A stretch of 47,483 nucleotides of DNA from Streptomyces sp. ISL-11 (GTDB taxonomy: Bacteria; Actinomycetota; Actinomycetes; Streptomycetales; Streptomycetaceae). The position numbers and the translations under genes are program-made. Positions 16,820-25,633 of this stretch are shown one piece after another (positions within the stretch are counted from its first letter, which is position 1; each line of letters begins with the position of its first letter). The stretch spans positions 1-47,483 of the forward strand of contig NZ_JAGGOL010000098.1 in the NCBI RefSeq assembly GCF_018614525.1, written 5' to 3'. The notes beneath the pieces were generated by a model. The model did not search any database. It was not told the DNA's origin and was given only the letters and a program-made list of their open reading frames with translations.

Positions 16820-18342
16820 GGCCGGCGCCAGCTCCGTCCGTCTCGTGCGAGCATCTCGTCCGCCTCGACCGGGCCCCAGGTGCCGGCCGGGTAGGACGCG
16901 GGCTTGCCGTGGGAATCCCAGTACCGCTCGATGGGGTCGAGGATCTGCCAGGACAGCTCGACCTCCTTCAGGCGCGGGAAGAGGTTGGCGTCGCCGAGGA
17001 GCACATCGAGGATGAGCCGCTCGTACGCCTCGGGGCTGGACTCGGTGAACGACTCGCCGTAGGCGAAGTCCATCGAGACGTCCCGGACCTCCATCGAGGT
17101 GCCCGGCACCTTCGAGCCGAACCGCATGGTGACGCCCTCGTCCGGCTGCACCCGGATGACCAGGGCGTTCTGCCCGAGCTCCTCGGTGGCGGTGTGGTCG
17201 AAGGGCGAGTGCGGCGCGCGCTGGAAGACGACCGCGATCTCGGTGACGCGGCGGCCGAGTCGCTTGCCCGTGCGGAGGTAGAAGGGGACGCCCGCCCAGC
17301 GGCGGTTGTCGATCTCCAGCTTGACCGCCGCGTAGGTGTCGGTCTTCGACTGGGGGTCGATGCCGTCCTCTTCGAGGTAGCCGACGACCTCCTCGCCGCC
17401 CTGCCAGCCGTGCGCGTACTGGCCGCGGACGGTCTCCTTGCCGAGGTCCTTGGGCAGTCGGACGGCGCCCAGCACCTTGGTCTTCTCGGCGACCAGCGCG
17501 TCCGCGTCGAAGGAGGCGGGCTCCTCCATGGCGGTCAGCGCCAGCAGCTGGAGCAGGTGGTTCTGGATGACGTCGCGGGCGGCGCCGATGCCGTCGTAGT
17601 AGCCGGCCCGGCCGCCGATGCCGATGTCCTCGGCCATGGTGATCTGGATGTGGTCGACGTAGGACCGGTTCCAAATCGGCTCGAAGAGGGTGTTGGCGAA
17701 CCGCAGGGCGAGGATGTTCTGAACGGTCTCCTTGCCCAGGTAGTGGTCGATCCGGAAGACCTCTTCGGCCGGGAAGACCTCGTGGACGATCCGGTTGAGC
17801 TCCTGGGCGCTGGCCAGGTCGTGGCCGAAGGGCTTCTCGATGACGGCGCGCCGCCAGGAGTTCTCCTTCTGCTCGGCCAGGCCGTGCTTCTTCAGCTGCT
17901 GGACGACCTTGGGGAAGAACTTCGGCGGTACGGACAGGTAGAAGGCGAAGTTGCCGCCCGTGCCCTGCGCCTTGTCGAGCTCGTGGATGGTGTCCTTGAG
18001 CGTCTCGAACGCCTCGTCGTCGTCGAAGTCGCCCTGGACGAACCGGCAGCCCTGCACCAGCTGCTGCCAGACCTCCTCGCGGAACGGCGTGCGCGAGTGT
18101 TCCTTGACCGCGTCATGGACGATCTGGGCGAAGTCCTCGTTCTCCCAGTCGCGGCGCGCGAAGCCGATGAGGGAGAAGCCCGGCGGCAGCAGCCCCCGGT
18201 TGGCGAGGTCGTACACCGCCGGCATCAGCTTTTTCCTGGACAAATCGCCCGTGACGCCAAAGATGACCAGGCCCGACGGCCCCGCGATACGCGGGAGCCG
18301 TCGGTCCTGAGGGTCACGCAGCGGATTGCTGCTTGTGCTCAA
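16816..18342 (-). CDS. zwf: glucose-6-phosphate 1-dehydrogenase
   Basis: Oxidises glucose 6-phosphate to 6-phosphogluconolactone and reduces NADP, the entry step of the oxidative pentose phosphate pathway. The 508-residue product has the dinucleotide-binding GVTGDLS at 29-35 and the active-site signature RIDHYLGKE at 197-205. The expected EKPFGHD, FRTGKRL-type (YLRTGKRLG) and WEPVWNR-like (FEPIWNRSYVDH) motifs are present. The start is TTG (18342-18340): GGAGG lies 6 nt before it and the only nearby GTG is out of frame. One nucleotide separates it from the tal stop, and it overlaps opcA by 4 nt. Confidence 0.97.
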   Translation of the reverse strand: MSTSSNPLRDPQDRRLPRIAGPSGLVIFGVTGDLSRKKLMPAVYDLANRGLLPPGFSLIGFARRDWENEDFAQIVHDAVKEHSRTPFREEVWQQLVQGCRFVQGDFDDDEAFETLKDTIHELDKAQGTGGNFAFYLSVPPKFFPKVVQQLKKHGLAEQKENSWRRAVIEKPFGHDLASAQELNRIVHEVFPAEEVFRIDHYLGKETVQNILALRFANTLFEPIWNRSYVDHIQITMAEDIGIGGRAGYYDGIGAARDVIQNHLLQLLALTAMEEPASFDADALVAEKTKVLGAVRLPKDLGKETVRGQYAHGWQGGEEVVGYLEEDGIDPQSKTDTYAAVKLEIDNRRWAGVPFYLRTGKRLGRRVTEIAVVFQRAPHSPFDHTATEELGQNALVIRVQPDEGVTMRFGSKVPGTSMEVRDVSMDFAYGESFTESSPEAYERLILDVLLGDANLFPRLKEVELSWQILDPIERYWDSHGKPASYPAGTWGPVEADEMLARDGRSWRRP

Positions 18343-18343
18343 T

Positions 18344-19459
18344 TCACGCCTCCGGAGCGAGGCGCTTGAGCTCCGCCTCAGTGGACTTCAGCAGGTCGTT
18401 CCAGGACGCCTCGAACTTGTCGACGCCCTCGTCCTCGAGGAGCTGCACGACGTCGTCGTACGAGATGCCGACCTTCGCCAGCGCGTCGAGCTCGGCCTTG
18501 GCCTGCTCGTAGGTGCCGCGGACGGTGTCACCGGTGATCTGTCCGTGGTCGGCGGTGGCCTCCAGGGTGGCCTCCGGCATGGTGTTCACCGTGTTCGGGG
18601 CGACCAGGTCGTCCACGTACAGGGTGTCCTTGTAGGCCGGGTCCTTGACGCCGGTCGAGGCCCACAGCGCGCGCTGCTTGTTCGCGCCGGCCTTCTCCAG
18701 GTCCGCCCAGCGGTCGGAGGAGAAGACCTCCTCGTACGCCTGGTAGGCGAGGCGGGCGTTGGCCAGGGCGGCCTTGCCGCGCAGCGCCTTGGCCTCGTCG
18801 GTGCCCAGGGCGTCCAGACGCTTGTCGATCTCCGTGTCCACGCGGGAGACGAAGAAGGACGCGACCGAGTGGATCAGGGACAGGTCCAGGCCCGCGGCCT
18901 TCGCCTTCTCCAGGCCGGTCAGGTAGGCGTCCATGACCGCGCGGTAGCGCTCGAGGGAGAAGATCAGCGTGACGTTGACGCTGATGCCCCGGCCGATGGT
19001 CTCGGCGATCGCCGGCAGGCCGGCCTTGGTCGCCGGGATCTTGATCAGCGTGTTGGGGCGGTCCACCAGCCAGGCCAGCTGCTTGGCCTCGGCGACGGTG
19101 GCCTTGGTGTTGTGCGCCAGGCGCGGGTCGACCTCGATGGAGACCCGGCCGTCCTGGCCGTCGGTCGCGTCGAAGACCGGGCGCAGGATGTCGGCGGCGT
19201 CGCGGACGTCCGCCGTGGTGATCATGCGGATGGCCTCTTCCACGGTCACCTCGCGCACGGCGAGGTCGGCGAGCTGCTGCTCGTAACCGTCACCGCTGGA
19301 GATGGCCTTCTGGAAGATCGACGGGTTGGTCGTGACGCCCACCACGTGGCTCTGGTCGATCAGCTCGGCCAGGTTGCCCGACGTGATGCGCTTGCGGGAC
19401 AGGTCGTCCAGCCAGATCGCGACGCCTTCGTCGGAGAGGCGCTTGAGTGCGTCTGTCAT
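18344..19459 (-). CDS. tal: transaldolase
   Basis: Transfers a dihydroxyacetone unit in the non-oxidative pentose phosphate pathway. The 371-residue product has the family signature GVTTNPSIFQKAI at 41-53 and the Schiff-base lysine K140 in LIKIPATKAG. RVSIEVDPRLAHN also fits. This is the long (about 370-residue) actinobacterial form. ATG 19459 is preceded by AGGAG 11 nt upstream. It lies 34 nt after tkt and 1 nt before zwf, so the operon is continuous. Confidence 0.97.
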   Translation of the reverse strand: MTDALKRLSDEGVAIWLDDLSRKRITSGNLAELIDQSHVVGVTTNPSIFQKAISSGDGYEQQLADLAVREVTVEEAIRMITTADVRDAADILRPVFDATDGQDGRVSIEVDPRLAHNTKATVAEAKQLAWLVDRPNTLIKIPATKAGLPAIAETIGRGISVNVTLIFSLERYRAVMDAYLTGLEKAKAAGLDLSLIHSVASFFVSRVDTEIDKRLDALGTDEAKALRGKAALANARLAYQAYEEVFSSDRWADLEKAGANKQRALWASTGVKDPAYKDTLYVDDLVAPNTVNTMPEATLEATADHGQITGDTVRGTYEQAKAELDALAKVGISYDDVVQLLEDEGVDKFEASWNDLLKSTEAELKRLAPEA

Positions 19460-19493
19460 GGGAATTGCATCTCCTACTGAATGGGGTGGGGCG

Positions 19494-21581
19494 TCAGCGG
19501 CGGTTGGCGTCGGCGTGCTCGATGGACTCGCGCGCGGCGGCCACGACGGCCTCGGACGTCAGACCGAACTCGCGGTACAGGACCTTGTAGTCCGCGGAGG
19601 CACCGAAGTGCTCCAGCGAGACGACGCGGCCGGCGTCGCCGACGTAGCGGTACCAGGTCAGGCCGATGCCCGCCTCGACCGCGACGCGGGCCTTGACGTC
19701 CGGCAGCAGCACGCCGTCGCGGTACGCCTGGTCCTGCTCCTCGAACCACTCGACGGACGGCATCGAGACCACACGGGTCGGGATGCCCGCGGCCTGGAGC
19801 GCCTCGCGGGCCTCGACGGCCAGCTGGACCTCGGAGCCGGTGCCGATCAGGATCACCTGGGCACGGCCGCCCTCGGCCTCGAACAGGACGTATCCACCCT
19901 TGGCCGCACCCTCGTTGGCCTCGTACGTCGGCACGTTCTGGCGGGTCAGGGCCAGGCCGTGCGGCGCCGGGTGGGTGGCGTGGCGCTTGGTGATCTCGCG
20001 CCAGGCGATCGCCGTCTCGTTGGCGTCGGCCGGGCGGACCATGTTCAGGCCCGGGATGGCGCGCAGCGCGGCCATGTGCTCGACCGGCTGGTGGGTCGGA
20101 CCGTCCTCGCCGAGACCGATGGAGTCGTGCGTCCACACGTAGGTGACCGGCAGCTTCATCAGGGCGGCCAGGCGGACGGCCGGGCGCATGTAGTCGGAGA
20201 ACACCAGGAAGGTGCCGCCGTAGACGCGGGTGTTGCCGTGCAGCGCGATGCCGTTCATGGTCGAACCCATGGCGTGCTCGCGGATGCCGAAGTGGATCGT
20301 GCGACCGTACGGGTTCGCCTCCGGGAGCGGGTTGCCCTCGGGGAGGAACGACGACGACGCGTCGATCGTGGTGTTGTTCGAGCCGGCGAGGTCGGCGGAG
20401 CCGCCCCACAGCTCGGGGAGCACGCCGCCCAGCGCCTTGAGGACCTCGCCGGACGCCTTGCGGGTCGCGACGTCCTTGCCGGCCGGGAAGACCGGAACGG
20501 ACTTCTCCCAGCCGTCGGGCAGCTCGCCCGCGCTGATCCGGTCGAACTCGGCGGCGCGCTGCGGGTTGGCGGCACGCCACTCCTGGACGCGCTTGTCCCA
20601 GGCGGCGTGCGCCTCGCGGCCGCGGTCGACGACCTTGCGGACGTGGCTGAAGACGTCGTCCTCGACCTGGAAGGTCTGCTCGGGGTCGAAGCCCAGCACC
20701 TTCTTGGTCGCGGCCACCTCTTCGTCGCCGAGCGCCGAGCCGTGCGCGGCCTCGGTGTTCTGGGCGTTCGGGGCCGGCCAGGCGATGATCGTGCGGGCCG
20801 CGATCAGCGACGGGCGGGAGGTCTCCCGCTGCGCCGCCGTCAGGGCCGAGTGCAGCGCCTGGACGTCGAAGTCGCCGTTGACGGACTGCTCGATGCGCTG
20901 GACGTGCCAGCCGTACGCCTCGTAGCGCTTGAGGACGTCCTCGGAGAAGGCCGTCTCGGTGTCGCCTTCGATGGAGATGTGGTTGTCGTCCCAGAGCGCG
21001 ACGATGTCGCCGAGCTTCTGGTGACCGGCCAGCGAGGACGCCTCGGCGGAGATGCCCTCCTCCAGGTCGCCGTCGGAGACGATCGCCCAGATGGTGTGGT
21101 CGAAGGGCGACTCGCCCTTCGGGGCCTCCGGGTCGAACAGGCCGCGCTCGTAGCGGGCGGCCATGGCCATGCCCACCGCGTTGGCGATGCCCTGGCCCAG
21201 CGGGCCGGTGGTGGTCTCCACACCGCGGGTGTGACCGTGCTCCGGGTGGCCCGGGGTCTTGCTGTCCCAGGTGCGGAACGACTTCAGGTCCGAGAGCTCC
21301 AGGCCGTAGCCGGCCATGAAGAGCTGGACGTAAAGGGTCAGGCTGGTGTGCCCGGGGGAGAGGACGAACCGGTCGCGGCCGGTCCACTCGGCGTCGCTCG
21401 GGTCGTGCCGCATCAGCTTCTGGAACAGGAGATAAGCGGCCGGTGCCAGGCTCATGGCCGTGCCCGGATGGCCGTTGCCGACCTTCTGCACGGAGTCCAT
21501 GGCCAGGACGCGGGCGGTATCGACGGCCCGCTGGTCCAGTTCGGTCCACTCGAGGTCTGTTGTGGTCGGCTTGTTGCTCAC
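19494..21581 (-). CDS. tkt: transketolase
   Basis: Thiamine-diphosphate enzyme that moves two-carbon units between sugar phosphates. The 695-residue product shows the catalytic HGHTRGVETTTGPLGQG region at 115-131 and the ThDP/Mg motif from SDGDLEEG (169-176) to WDDN (197-200). The second-domain FGIREHAMGSTMNGIALHG, typical of transketolases, is also present. GTG start (21581-21579). It is the first gene of the pentose phosphate operon. A -10 box lies about 70 nt upstream, in the region shared with the divergent ctaB. Confidence 0.97.
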   Translation of the reverse strand: MSNKPTTTDLEWTELDQRAVDTARVLAMDSVQKVGNGHPGTAMSLAPAAYLLFQKLMRHDPSDAEWTGRDRFVLSPGHTSLTLYVQLFMAGYGLELSDLKSFRTWDSKTPGHPEHGHTRGVETTTGPLGQGIANAVGMAMAARYERGLFDPEAPKGESPFDHTIWAIVSDGDLEEGISAEASSLAGHQKLGDIVALWDDNHISIEGDTETAFSEDVLKRYEAYGWHVQRIEQSVNGDFDVQALHSALTAAQRETSRPSLIAARTIIAWPAPNAQNTEAAHGSALGDEEVAATKKVLGFDPEQTFQVEDDVFSHVRKVVDRGREAHAAWDKRVQEWRAANPQRAAEFDRISAGELPDGWEKSVPVFPAGKDVATRKASGEVLKALGGVLPELWGGSADLAGSNNTTIDASSSFLPEGNPLPEANPYGRTIHFGIREHAMGSTMNGIALHGNTRVYGGTFLVFSDYMRPAVRLAALMKLPVTYVWTHDSIGLGEDGPTHQPVEHMAALRAIPGLNMVRPADANETAIAWREITKRHATHPAPHGLALTRQNVPTYEANEGAAKGGYVLFEAEGGRAQVILIGTGSEVQLAVEAREALQAAGIPTRVVSMPSVEWFEEQDQAYRDGVLLPDVKARVAVEAGIGLTWYRYVGDAGRVVSLEHFGASADYKVLYREFGLTSEAVVAAARESIEHADANRR

Positions 21582-21652
21582 CCTCGGTCAGGGCTCCTCT
21601 CCACATGTTCTTGTTGCCGGGGGCGGTCTTCCGCCACGACGCGGCGCTGTCG

Positions 21653-21658
21653 AGCCTA
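21653..21658 (-). promoter_or_regulatory. tkt operon -10 box
   Basis: On the minus strand TAGGCT (TAGRRT with one mismatch) lies 71 nt before the tkt GTG. No clear -35 is seen at 17-18 bp. It is the best candidate promoter for tkt-tal-zwf-opcA-pgl in the 471-bp divergent gap. Confidence 0.4.
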
Positions 21659-21935
21659 CCCCGCAGGACAGGGCGCCTTTTCGACGCTCAGTCGGCTGCT
21701 CAGGCGCTCATTCGGCGCTTGTTCGACCGCCCGGGCCCAACGCCCCGGGCAACCTGACATCGGTAGGAAAGATTCCCGCCACGGCTGTGACGGTCTTGGG
21801 TACAGCCTGCCGGGAGGGCCGCGAGCGCGCCTCCCGAACGCTTCCGTTCTGTCATGTTCCCAGGGCGTCCGATCCGATGCGGAGACGTTGTGGATCCGGT
21901 GCCGATCAGGTCCGCTACGGCCTCAACACGACCCC

Positions 21936-21973
21936 ACCCCGGCGGAGGCCGGGGTATCCCCTACGTCTAGAGT
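21936..21973 (+). promoter_or_regulatory. ctaB promoter with upstream hairpin
   Basis: TAGAGT (21968-21973) matches TAGRRT exactly, 79 nt before the ctaB start. A perfect 8-bp inverted repeat with a GGAG centre (21936-21943 with 21948-21955) covers the -35 region, so it could be an operator. The rest of the 471-bp tkt-ctaB gap (21582-22052) shows no gene. Confidence 0.45.
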
Positions 21974-22052
21974 GGCGTGGTACGCGCAAGCCTTTCCCGG
22001 GGTTCCTTCTGCCCGGACGTGCTTGCTGGCCTTATCTCTGTCAGGGGTGTGC

Positions 22053-22994
22053 GTGACGGCCGTCGAATCCCGTCCTGCGGGGGTGCTCGCGGAGAATCCG
22101 AGTCACCGGCCGTTCGGGGCCCGTGCCAAGGCGTTCGTGGCGTTGACCAAGCCGCGGGTCATCGAGCTGCTGCTGATGACCACCGTGCCGGTGATGTTCC
22201 TCGCCGCCGAGGGCGTGCCCGACCTGTGGCTGGTGCTGGCCACCTGCATCGGCGGCTTCCTGTCGGCCGGCGGCGCCGGCGCGTACAACATGTACATCGA
22301 CCGCGACATCGACGCGCTGATGGACCGCACCTCACAGCGCCCGCTCGTGACCGGCATGGTCTCCCCGCGCGAGTGCCTGGTCTTCGCGACCGCTCTGACC
22401 GTCGGCTCGACCGCCTGGTTCTGGTTCCTGGTCAACCCGCTGTCCGCGATGCTCTCGCTCGGCGCCAATGTGTTCTACGTCGTCGTCTACACGATGATCC
22501 TCAAGCGGCGTACCGCCCAGAACATCGTCTGGGGCGGCATCGCGGGCTGCATGCCCGTCTTCATCGGCTGGTCCGCGGTCACGGACTCCGTCTCCTGGGC
22601 CGCCCTCGTCCTCTTCCTCGTCATCTTCTTCTGGACGCCGCCGCACTACTGGCCGCTGTCGATGAAGGTCAAGGACGACTACGAGCGGGTGGGCGTGCCC
22701 ATGCTGCCGGTCATCGCCGGCAACAAGGCGGTCGCCCGCCAGATCGTCCTCTACAGCTGGGTGATGGTCGCCGTCTCGCTCTCGCTCCAGCCGCTCGGCT
22801 ACACCAGCTGGTTCTACACCGTGGTGGCGGCCGCGCTGGGCGCCTTCTGGCTCAAGGAGGCGCACGGCCTCCAGGCCCGCGCCAGGGCCGGTGTCACGGG
22901 CGCGAAGCTGAAGGAGATGCGGCTGTTCCACTGGTCCATCACCTACGTCTCGCTGCTCTTCGCGGCCGTCGCCGTGGACCCCTTCCTGCACTGA
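22053..22994 (+). CDS. ctaB: protohaem IX farnesyltransferase (haem O synthase)
   Basis: Membrane prenyltransferase that converts protohaem to haem O for cytochrome c oxidase. The 313-residue product begins with about 30 soluble residues, then FVALTKPRVIELLLMTTVP and eight to nine predicted membrane helices. The conserved polar loop NMYIDRDIDALMDRTSQRPL (prenyl-diphosphate site) and the second loop FFWTPPHYWPLSMKVKDDY mark the UbiA family, haem O type. The GTG at 22053 follows AGGGG by 5 nt; a GTG at 22047 is also in frame. It is divergent from tkt. ctaA, which acts next on haem O, lies 1.6 kb downstream on the other strand. Confidence 0.96.
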   Translation: MTAVESRPAGVLAENPSHRPFGARAKAFVALTKPRVIELLLMTTVPVMFLAAEGVPDLWLVLATCIGGFLSAGGAGAYNMYIDRDIDALMDRTSQRPLVTGMVSPRECLVFATALTVGSTAWFWFLVNPLSAMLSLGANVFYVVVYTMILKRRTAQNIVWGGIAGCMPVFIGWSAVTDSVSWAALVLFLVIFFWTPPHYWPLSMKVKDDYERVGVPMLPVIAGNKAVARQIVLYSWVMVAVSLSLQPLGYTSWFYTVVAAALGAFWLKEAHGLQARARAGVTGAKLKEMRLFHWSITYVSLLFAAVAVDPFLH

Positions 22995-23059
22995 GTGCGC
23001 GCGGCCGACGCGGGGCCCTTCCCCGGCGGGAATCCCTTCCGTCATTAATTACCGGCCGG

Positions 23060-23065
23060 TAGCAT
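23060..23065 (+). promoter_or_regulatory. -10 box of the 127-residue protein gene (leaderless arrangement)
   Basis: TAGCAT ends 7 nt before the ATG at 23073, so the transcript would begin at the start codon. A partial -35 (TTCCGT, 17-bp spacer) lies at 23037-23042, next to an AT-rich TTAATTA word. Confidence 0.45.
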
Positions 23066-23072
23066 CCTGTCC

Positions 23073-23456
23073 ATGGCAGATGACACCACCGCGGCAGACG
23101 ACACCACCGCGCAGGCCGAAGAGACCGCACCTCACGCCCGGCCCGGCCGCAAGGCCGCCCGGCTCGCCCGGCAGATCGGCGCGTTCGCCAAGAGCCACGG
23201 CGGCACCGCCGAGGGCCAGCTGGCGCACATCGCCCGCGGCACCACCCGCATCGCCCTCGTCGGCGCCAACGGCGAGTGGGGCAACCTCGTCGCCCCCTCC
23301 ATGGAGATCGCCCGCGAGGCCGCCGAGCTGGCCGGGCTCACCCTGCACGACGACTTCGACGGCGAGTTCGCCGCCAAGGTGCGCACCGGCCCGTACGAGT
23401 GGTCGCGCATGGCCGGCCTCCAGCTCGGCGGCCCGGCCAACCCCGGCGATAACTGA
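23073..23456 (+). CDS. conserved actinobacterial hypothetical protein
   Basis: 127 residues, no known domain recognised. The first 18 residues are acidic and threonine-rich, built from two copies of an 18-bp tandem repeat (23076-23093 and 23094-23111) that encodes ADDTTA twice. A basic segment follows (RPGRKAARLARQIGAFAKSHGG). The rest is a compact alpha/beta-looking part with GTTRIALVGANGEWGNLVAPS, then a helix (IAREAAELAGLTL) and a short C-terminal segment (TGPYEWSRMAGLQLGG). No signal peptide or membrane helix. The promoter looks leaderless. It lies 78 nt after ctaB and 81 nt before the amidohydrolase-like gene on the same strand. It could be a small nucleotide- or nucleic-acid-binding protein, but this is not established. 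Confidence 0.75.
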   Translation: MADDTTAADDTTAQAEETAPHARPGRKAARLARQIGAFAKSHGGTAEGQLAHIARGTTRIALVGANGEWGNLVAPSMEIAREAAELAGLTLHDDFDGEFAAKVRTGPYEWSRMAGLQLGGPANPGDN

Positions 23457-23537
23457 CGCGCCCCTCGGCCGTTAGACCCGCGGGGGACGGCCGCACGCGC
23501 GTGCCGCCCGGGGGCGGGATCGGCGCGAGGGGGGCGG

Positions 23538-24584
23538 ATGGACGGCTTGCCGCCGCTCATCGATCAGCACAGCCACGGCATGGTCCACGGCGAACCGGGG
23601 CTCGGCGGCTTCGAGACGCACCTCGCCGCGGCCGCCGGGGCCACCGGCCCCGCACCGCCCGGCACCAGCTTCTTCGACACCCGCGCGGGCCTCGCCGTCC
23701 GCCGCTGGTGCCCGCCCCTGCTGGGCCTGGAGCCCTTCTGCGCGCCGGTCCACTACCTGGCCCGCCGCCGGGAGCTGGGCGCCTACCGCGCCGGACAACT
23801 GCTGCTGCGCGGCACCGGCATCGGAACGTTCCTGATGGAGTCCGGCGCGCCGGACCGCCTCACCTCGCCCGCCGAACTGGCCCGCGCCGCCGAGGGCCGC
23901 GCCCATGAGGTCGTACGGCTCGAAGCGCTCGCCGGGCGGCTCGCGGACACCTCCGGCAGCGCCGGCTCCTTCGTCGCGGACCTCGCCGGGGCCCTGCACG
24001 CGGCCGCGCGGAGCGCCACCGCCCTCGCCTGCGCCGTCGGCTCCTGCGAGGAGACACCGCCCGGCCCGCCGGAGGTCGGCAGGGCCGCCGCGCGCTGGCT
24101 GCGCACCCGCCGTACGGGCGCCGTGCCCGACGAGCCCGTACTCGTCCGTCATCTGCTGTGGAGCGCCGTCACCACCGGCCTGCCCGTGCAGCTGCACTGC
24201 GGCGACCCGCGGCGCCTGACGCGCTTCCTGCGGGCCACCGCGGGCCTGCGCACGGACCTCGTCCTGCTGCCCGGCCCCGGACACCACCGGCACGCCGCCC
24301 GGCTCGCGGCGGTCTTCCCCCACGTCTACGCGGACGTGGGCGCCCGGCCGGCGGAGGGCCTGGCCGAGGCGCCCTTCGGCAAGCTGCTGTTCTCCACCGG
24401 GGCGCGGGCGCTGGCCGAGCTCTACGTGGTCGGCGCCCGCTCGTTCGTCCGGGCCATGACCGCCGTGATGGACGAGTGGGTCGCCGACGGCTGGTGCCGT
24501 AGATCGGAGGCGCGGCGGATCGCCGCGCTCGTCGCGGCCGGCACCGCGCGCAGGGTCTACCGGCTGGACGCGGCGGCCGCCTGA
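23538..24584 (+). CDS. amidohydrolase-like protein (FluG N-terminal-domain type), metal site degenerate
   Basis: 348-residue predicted TIM-barrel protein of the amidohydrolase-2 group, like the N-terminal domain of FluG-type proteins. It keeps the first-strand metal motif D-x-H-x-H (D9, H11, H13) and the barrel histidine H220 in VQLHCG. The C-terminal LLFSTGARALAELYVVGARSF aligns by eye with the FluG-type SSD...PELY...GAR motif. Gly288 stands where the catalytic Asp is expected, and LLPGPGHHRHA has Pro where relatives usually have the His of an HGYP-like motif. Substrate unknown; it may be a non-catalytic or altered enzyme. ATG 23538 is preceded by GAGGGGGG. Its 3' end overlaps the convergent ctaA by 28 nt. 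Confidence 0.75.
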   Translation: MDGLPPLIDQHSHGMVHGEPGLGGFETHLAAAAGATGPAPPGTSFFDTRAGLAVRRWCPPLLGLEPFCAPVHYLARRRELGAYRAGQLLLRGTGIGTFLMESGAPDRLTSPAELARAAEGRAHEVVRLEALAGRLADTSGSAGSFVADLAGALHAAARSATALACAVGSCEETPPGPPEVGRAAARWLRTRRTGAVPDEPVLVRHLLWSAVTTGLPVQLHCGDPRRLTRFLRATAGLRTDLVLLPGPGHHRHAARLAAVFPHVYADVGARPAEGLAEAPFGKLLFSTGARALAELYVVGARSFVRAMTAVMDEWVADGWCRRSEARRIAALVAAGTARRVYRLDAAAA

Positions 24585-25549
24585 AGCGCGTCCTGCCCGG
24601 CGGAGGGTGCGGGCACGGTGACGACGGGCTCGCCGCGGTCGCGCAGTGCCAGAGCGACCCGGAGCGCGCCGATCCACACCAGGCAGGAGCCCAGCATGTG
24701 GGTGCCGACGAGAACCTCGGGGGAGTCGTTGAAGTACTGCGCGAAGCCGATGACGCCCTGGAACATCAGCACGGCGAACAGCTCGACCACCCTGCGGCAC
24801 GCCCCCGCGGGCGCCTTCACGGCCCGCAGCGCGAACCACAGGGCCACCGTGAGGCCGACCACGATGAACACGAAGTCCACGTGCAGCTGGGTGATCTCGC
24901 GGAAGTTCAGCGGAATCCGGTGGACGTCCTTCGAGGCGTCGCCCGCGTGCTGTCCCGAACCCGTGACGACCGTGCCGAGGACGATCAGCACGGCGCTGGC
25001 GGCGACCAGCACCCAGCTGAGCTGCCGCACCGGGCGGGGCGCCACGTCGCGCGGCTGCTCGTCGCCCTCGCAGGAGCGGCGCCACATCACCACGGCGACC
25101 GTCAGCAGCGCCGTCGCCGCCAGGAAGTGCGCGGCGACGATGTACGGGTTGAGGCCCGTCAGGACGGTGATCCCGCCGATGATGCCGTTGCTCGCGACGA
25201 GCCAGAACTGTGCCCAGCCGAGCCGTTCCAGGGAACGGCGCCGGGGGGCACGCGCGCGTGCCGCGACGATGGCCACACCGATGACCGCGCACAAGACGTA
25301 GGTCAGCATGCGGTTGGTGAACTCGATGACGCCGTTGATGCCCATCGCGGGGGTGGGCGTCAGGCTGTCCTCGGTGCACGTCGGCCAGGTCGGGCAGCCG
25401 AGCCCGGACTGGGTGAGCCGCACCGCGCCGCCCGTCACGACGATGACCACGGCCATCACCACACAGGCGAGCGCCGCCAGCCGGACGAAGCGCGCGGACG
25501 GCTGCCAGCGGTCGGCGATGGCCTGGAGGGGATTCAGCGATGTGGGCAC
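24557..25549 (-). CDS. ctaA: haem A synthase (COX15/CtaA family)
   Basis: Membrane oxygenase that converts haem O to haem A for the aa3 oxidase, acting after CtaB. The 330-residue product has eight predicted membrane helices and the extracytoplasmic cysteine pair C52 and C58 (GCPTWPTC). Haem-site regions include IEFTNRMLTY (Asn in place of the first His, as in other actinobacterial CtaA proteins I recall), AAHFLAA, QLHVDF and GTHML. GTG start (25549-25547). A TACGAT box ends 6 nt before it, suggesting a leaderless mRNA. The last 28 nt are antisense to the end of the amidohydrolase-like gene. Confidence 0.92.
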   Translation of the reverse strand: MPTSLNPLQAIADRWQPSARFVRLAALACVVMAVVIVVTGGAVRLTQSGLGCPTWPTCTEDSLTPTPAMGINGVIEFTNRMLTYVLCAVIGVAIVAARARAPRRRSLERLGWAQFWLVASNGIIGGITVLTGLNPYIVAAHFLAATALLTVAVVMWRRSCEGDEQPRDVAPRPVRQLSWVLVAASAVLIVLGTVVTGSGQHAGDASKDVHRIPLNFREITQLHVDFVFIVVGLTVALWFALRAVKAPAGACRRVVELFAVLMFQGVIGFAQYFNDSPEVLVGTHMLGSCLVWIGALRVALALRDRGEPVVTVPAPSAGQDALQAAAASSR

Positions 25550-25555
25550 GGAGTC

Positions 25556-25561
25556 ATCGTA
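25556..25561 (-). promoter_or_regulatory. ctaA -10 box (leaderless arrangement)
   Basis: On the minus strand TACGAT (TANNNT type) ends 6 nt before the ctaA GTG, and no Shine-Dalgarno sequence is present. No clear -35 is seen. Confidence 0.4.
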
Positions 25562-25633
25562 AAGGCCCGCTTGTGCACGGATTCACGAGGGGTCGGCCGG
25601 GCGCGGCGGGCGCATCGCCCGTACGGTTCCGGC

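Noticed and set aside
19302..22052. Long upstream extension in frame with ctaB, through the tkt antisense strand
   Set aside because: The frame is open only because of GC bias. The CtaB homology starts near 22053, where a ribosome-binding site and a promoter are visible.
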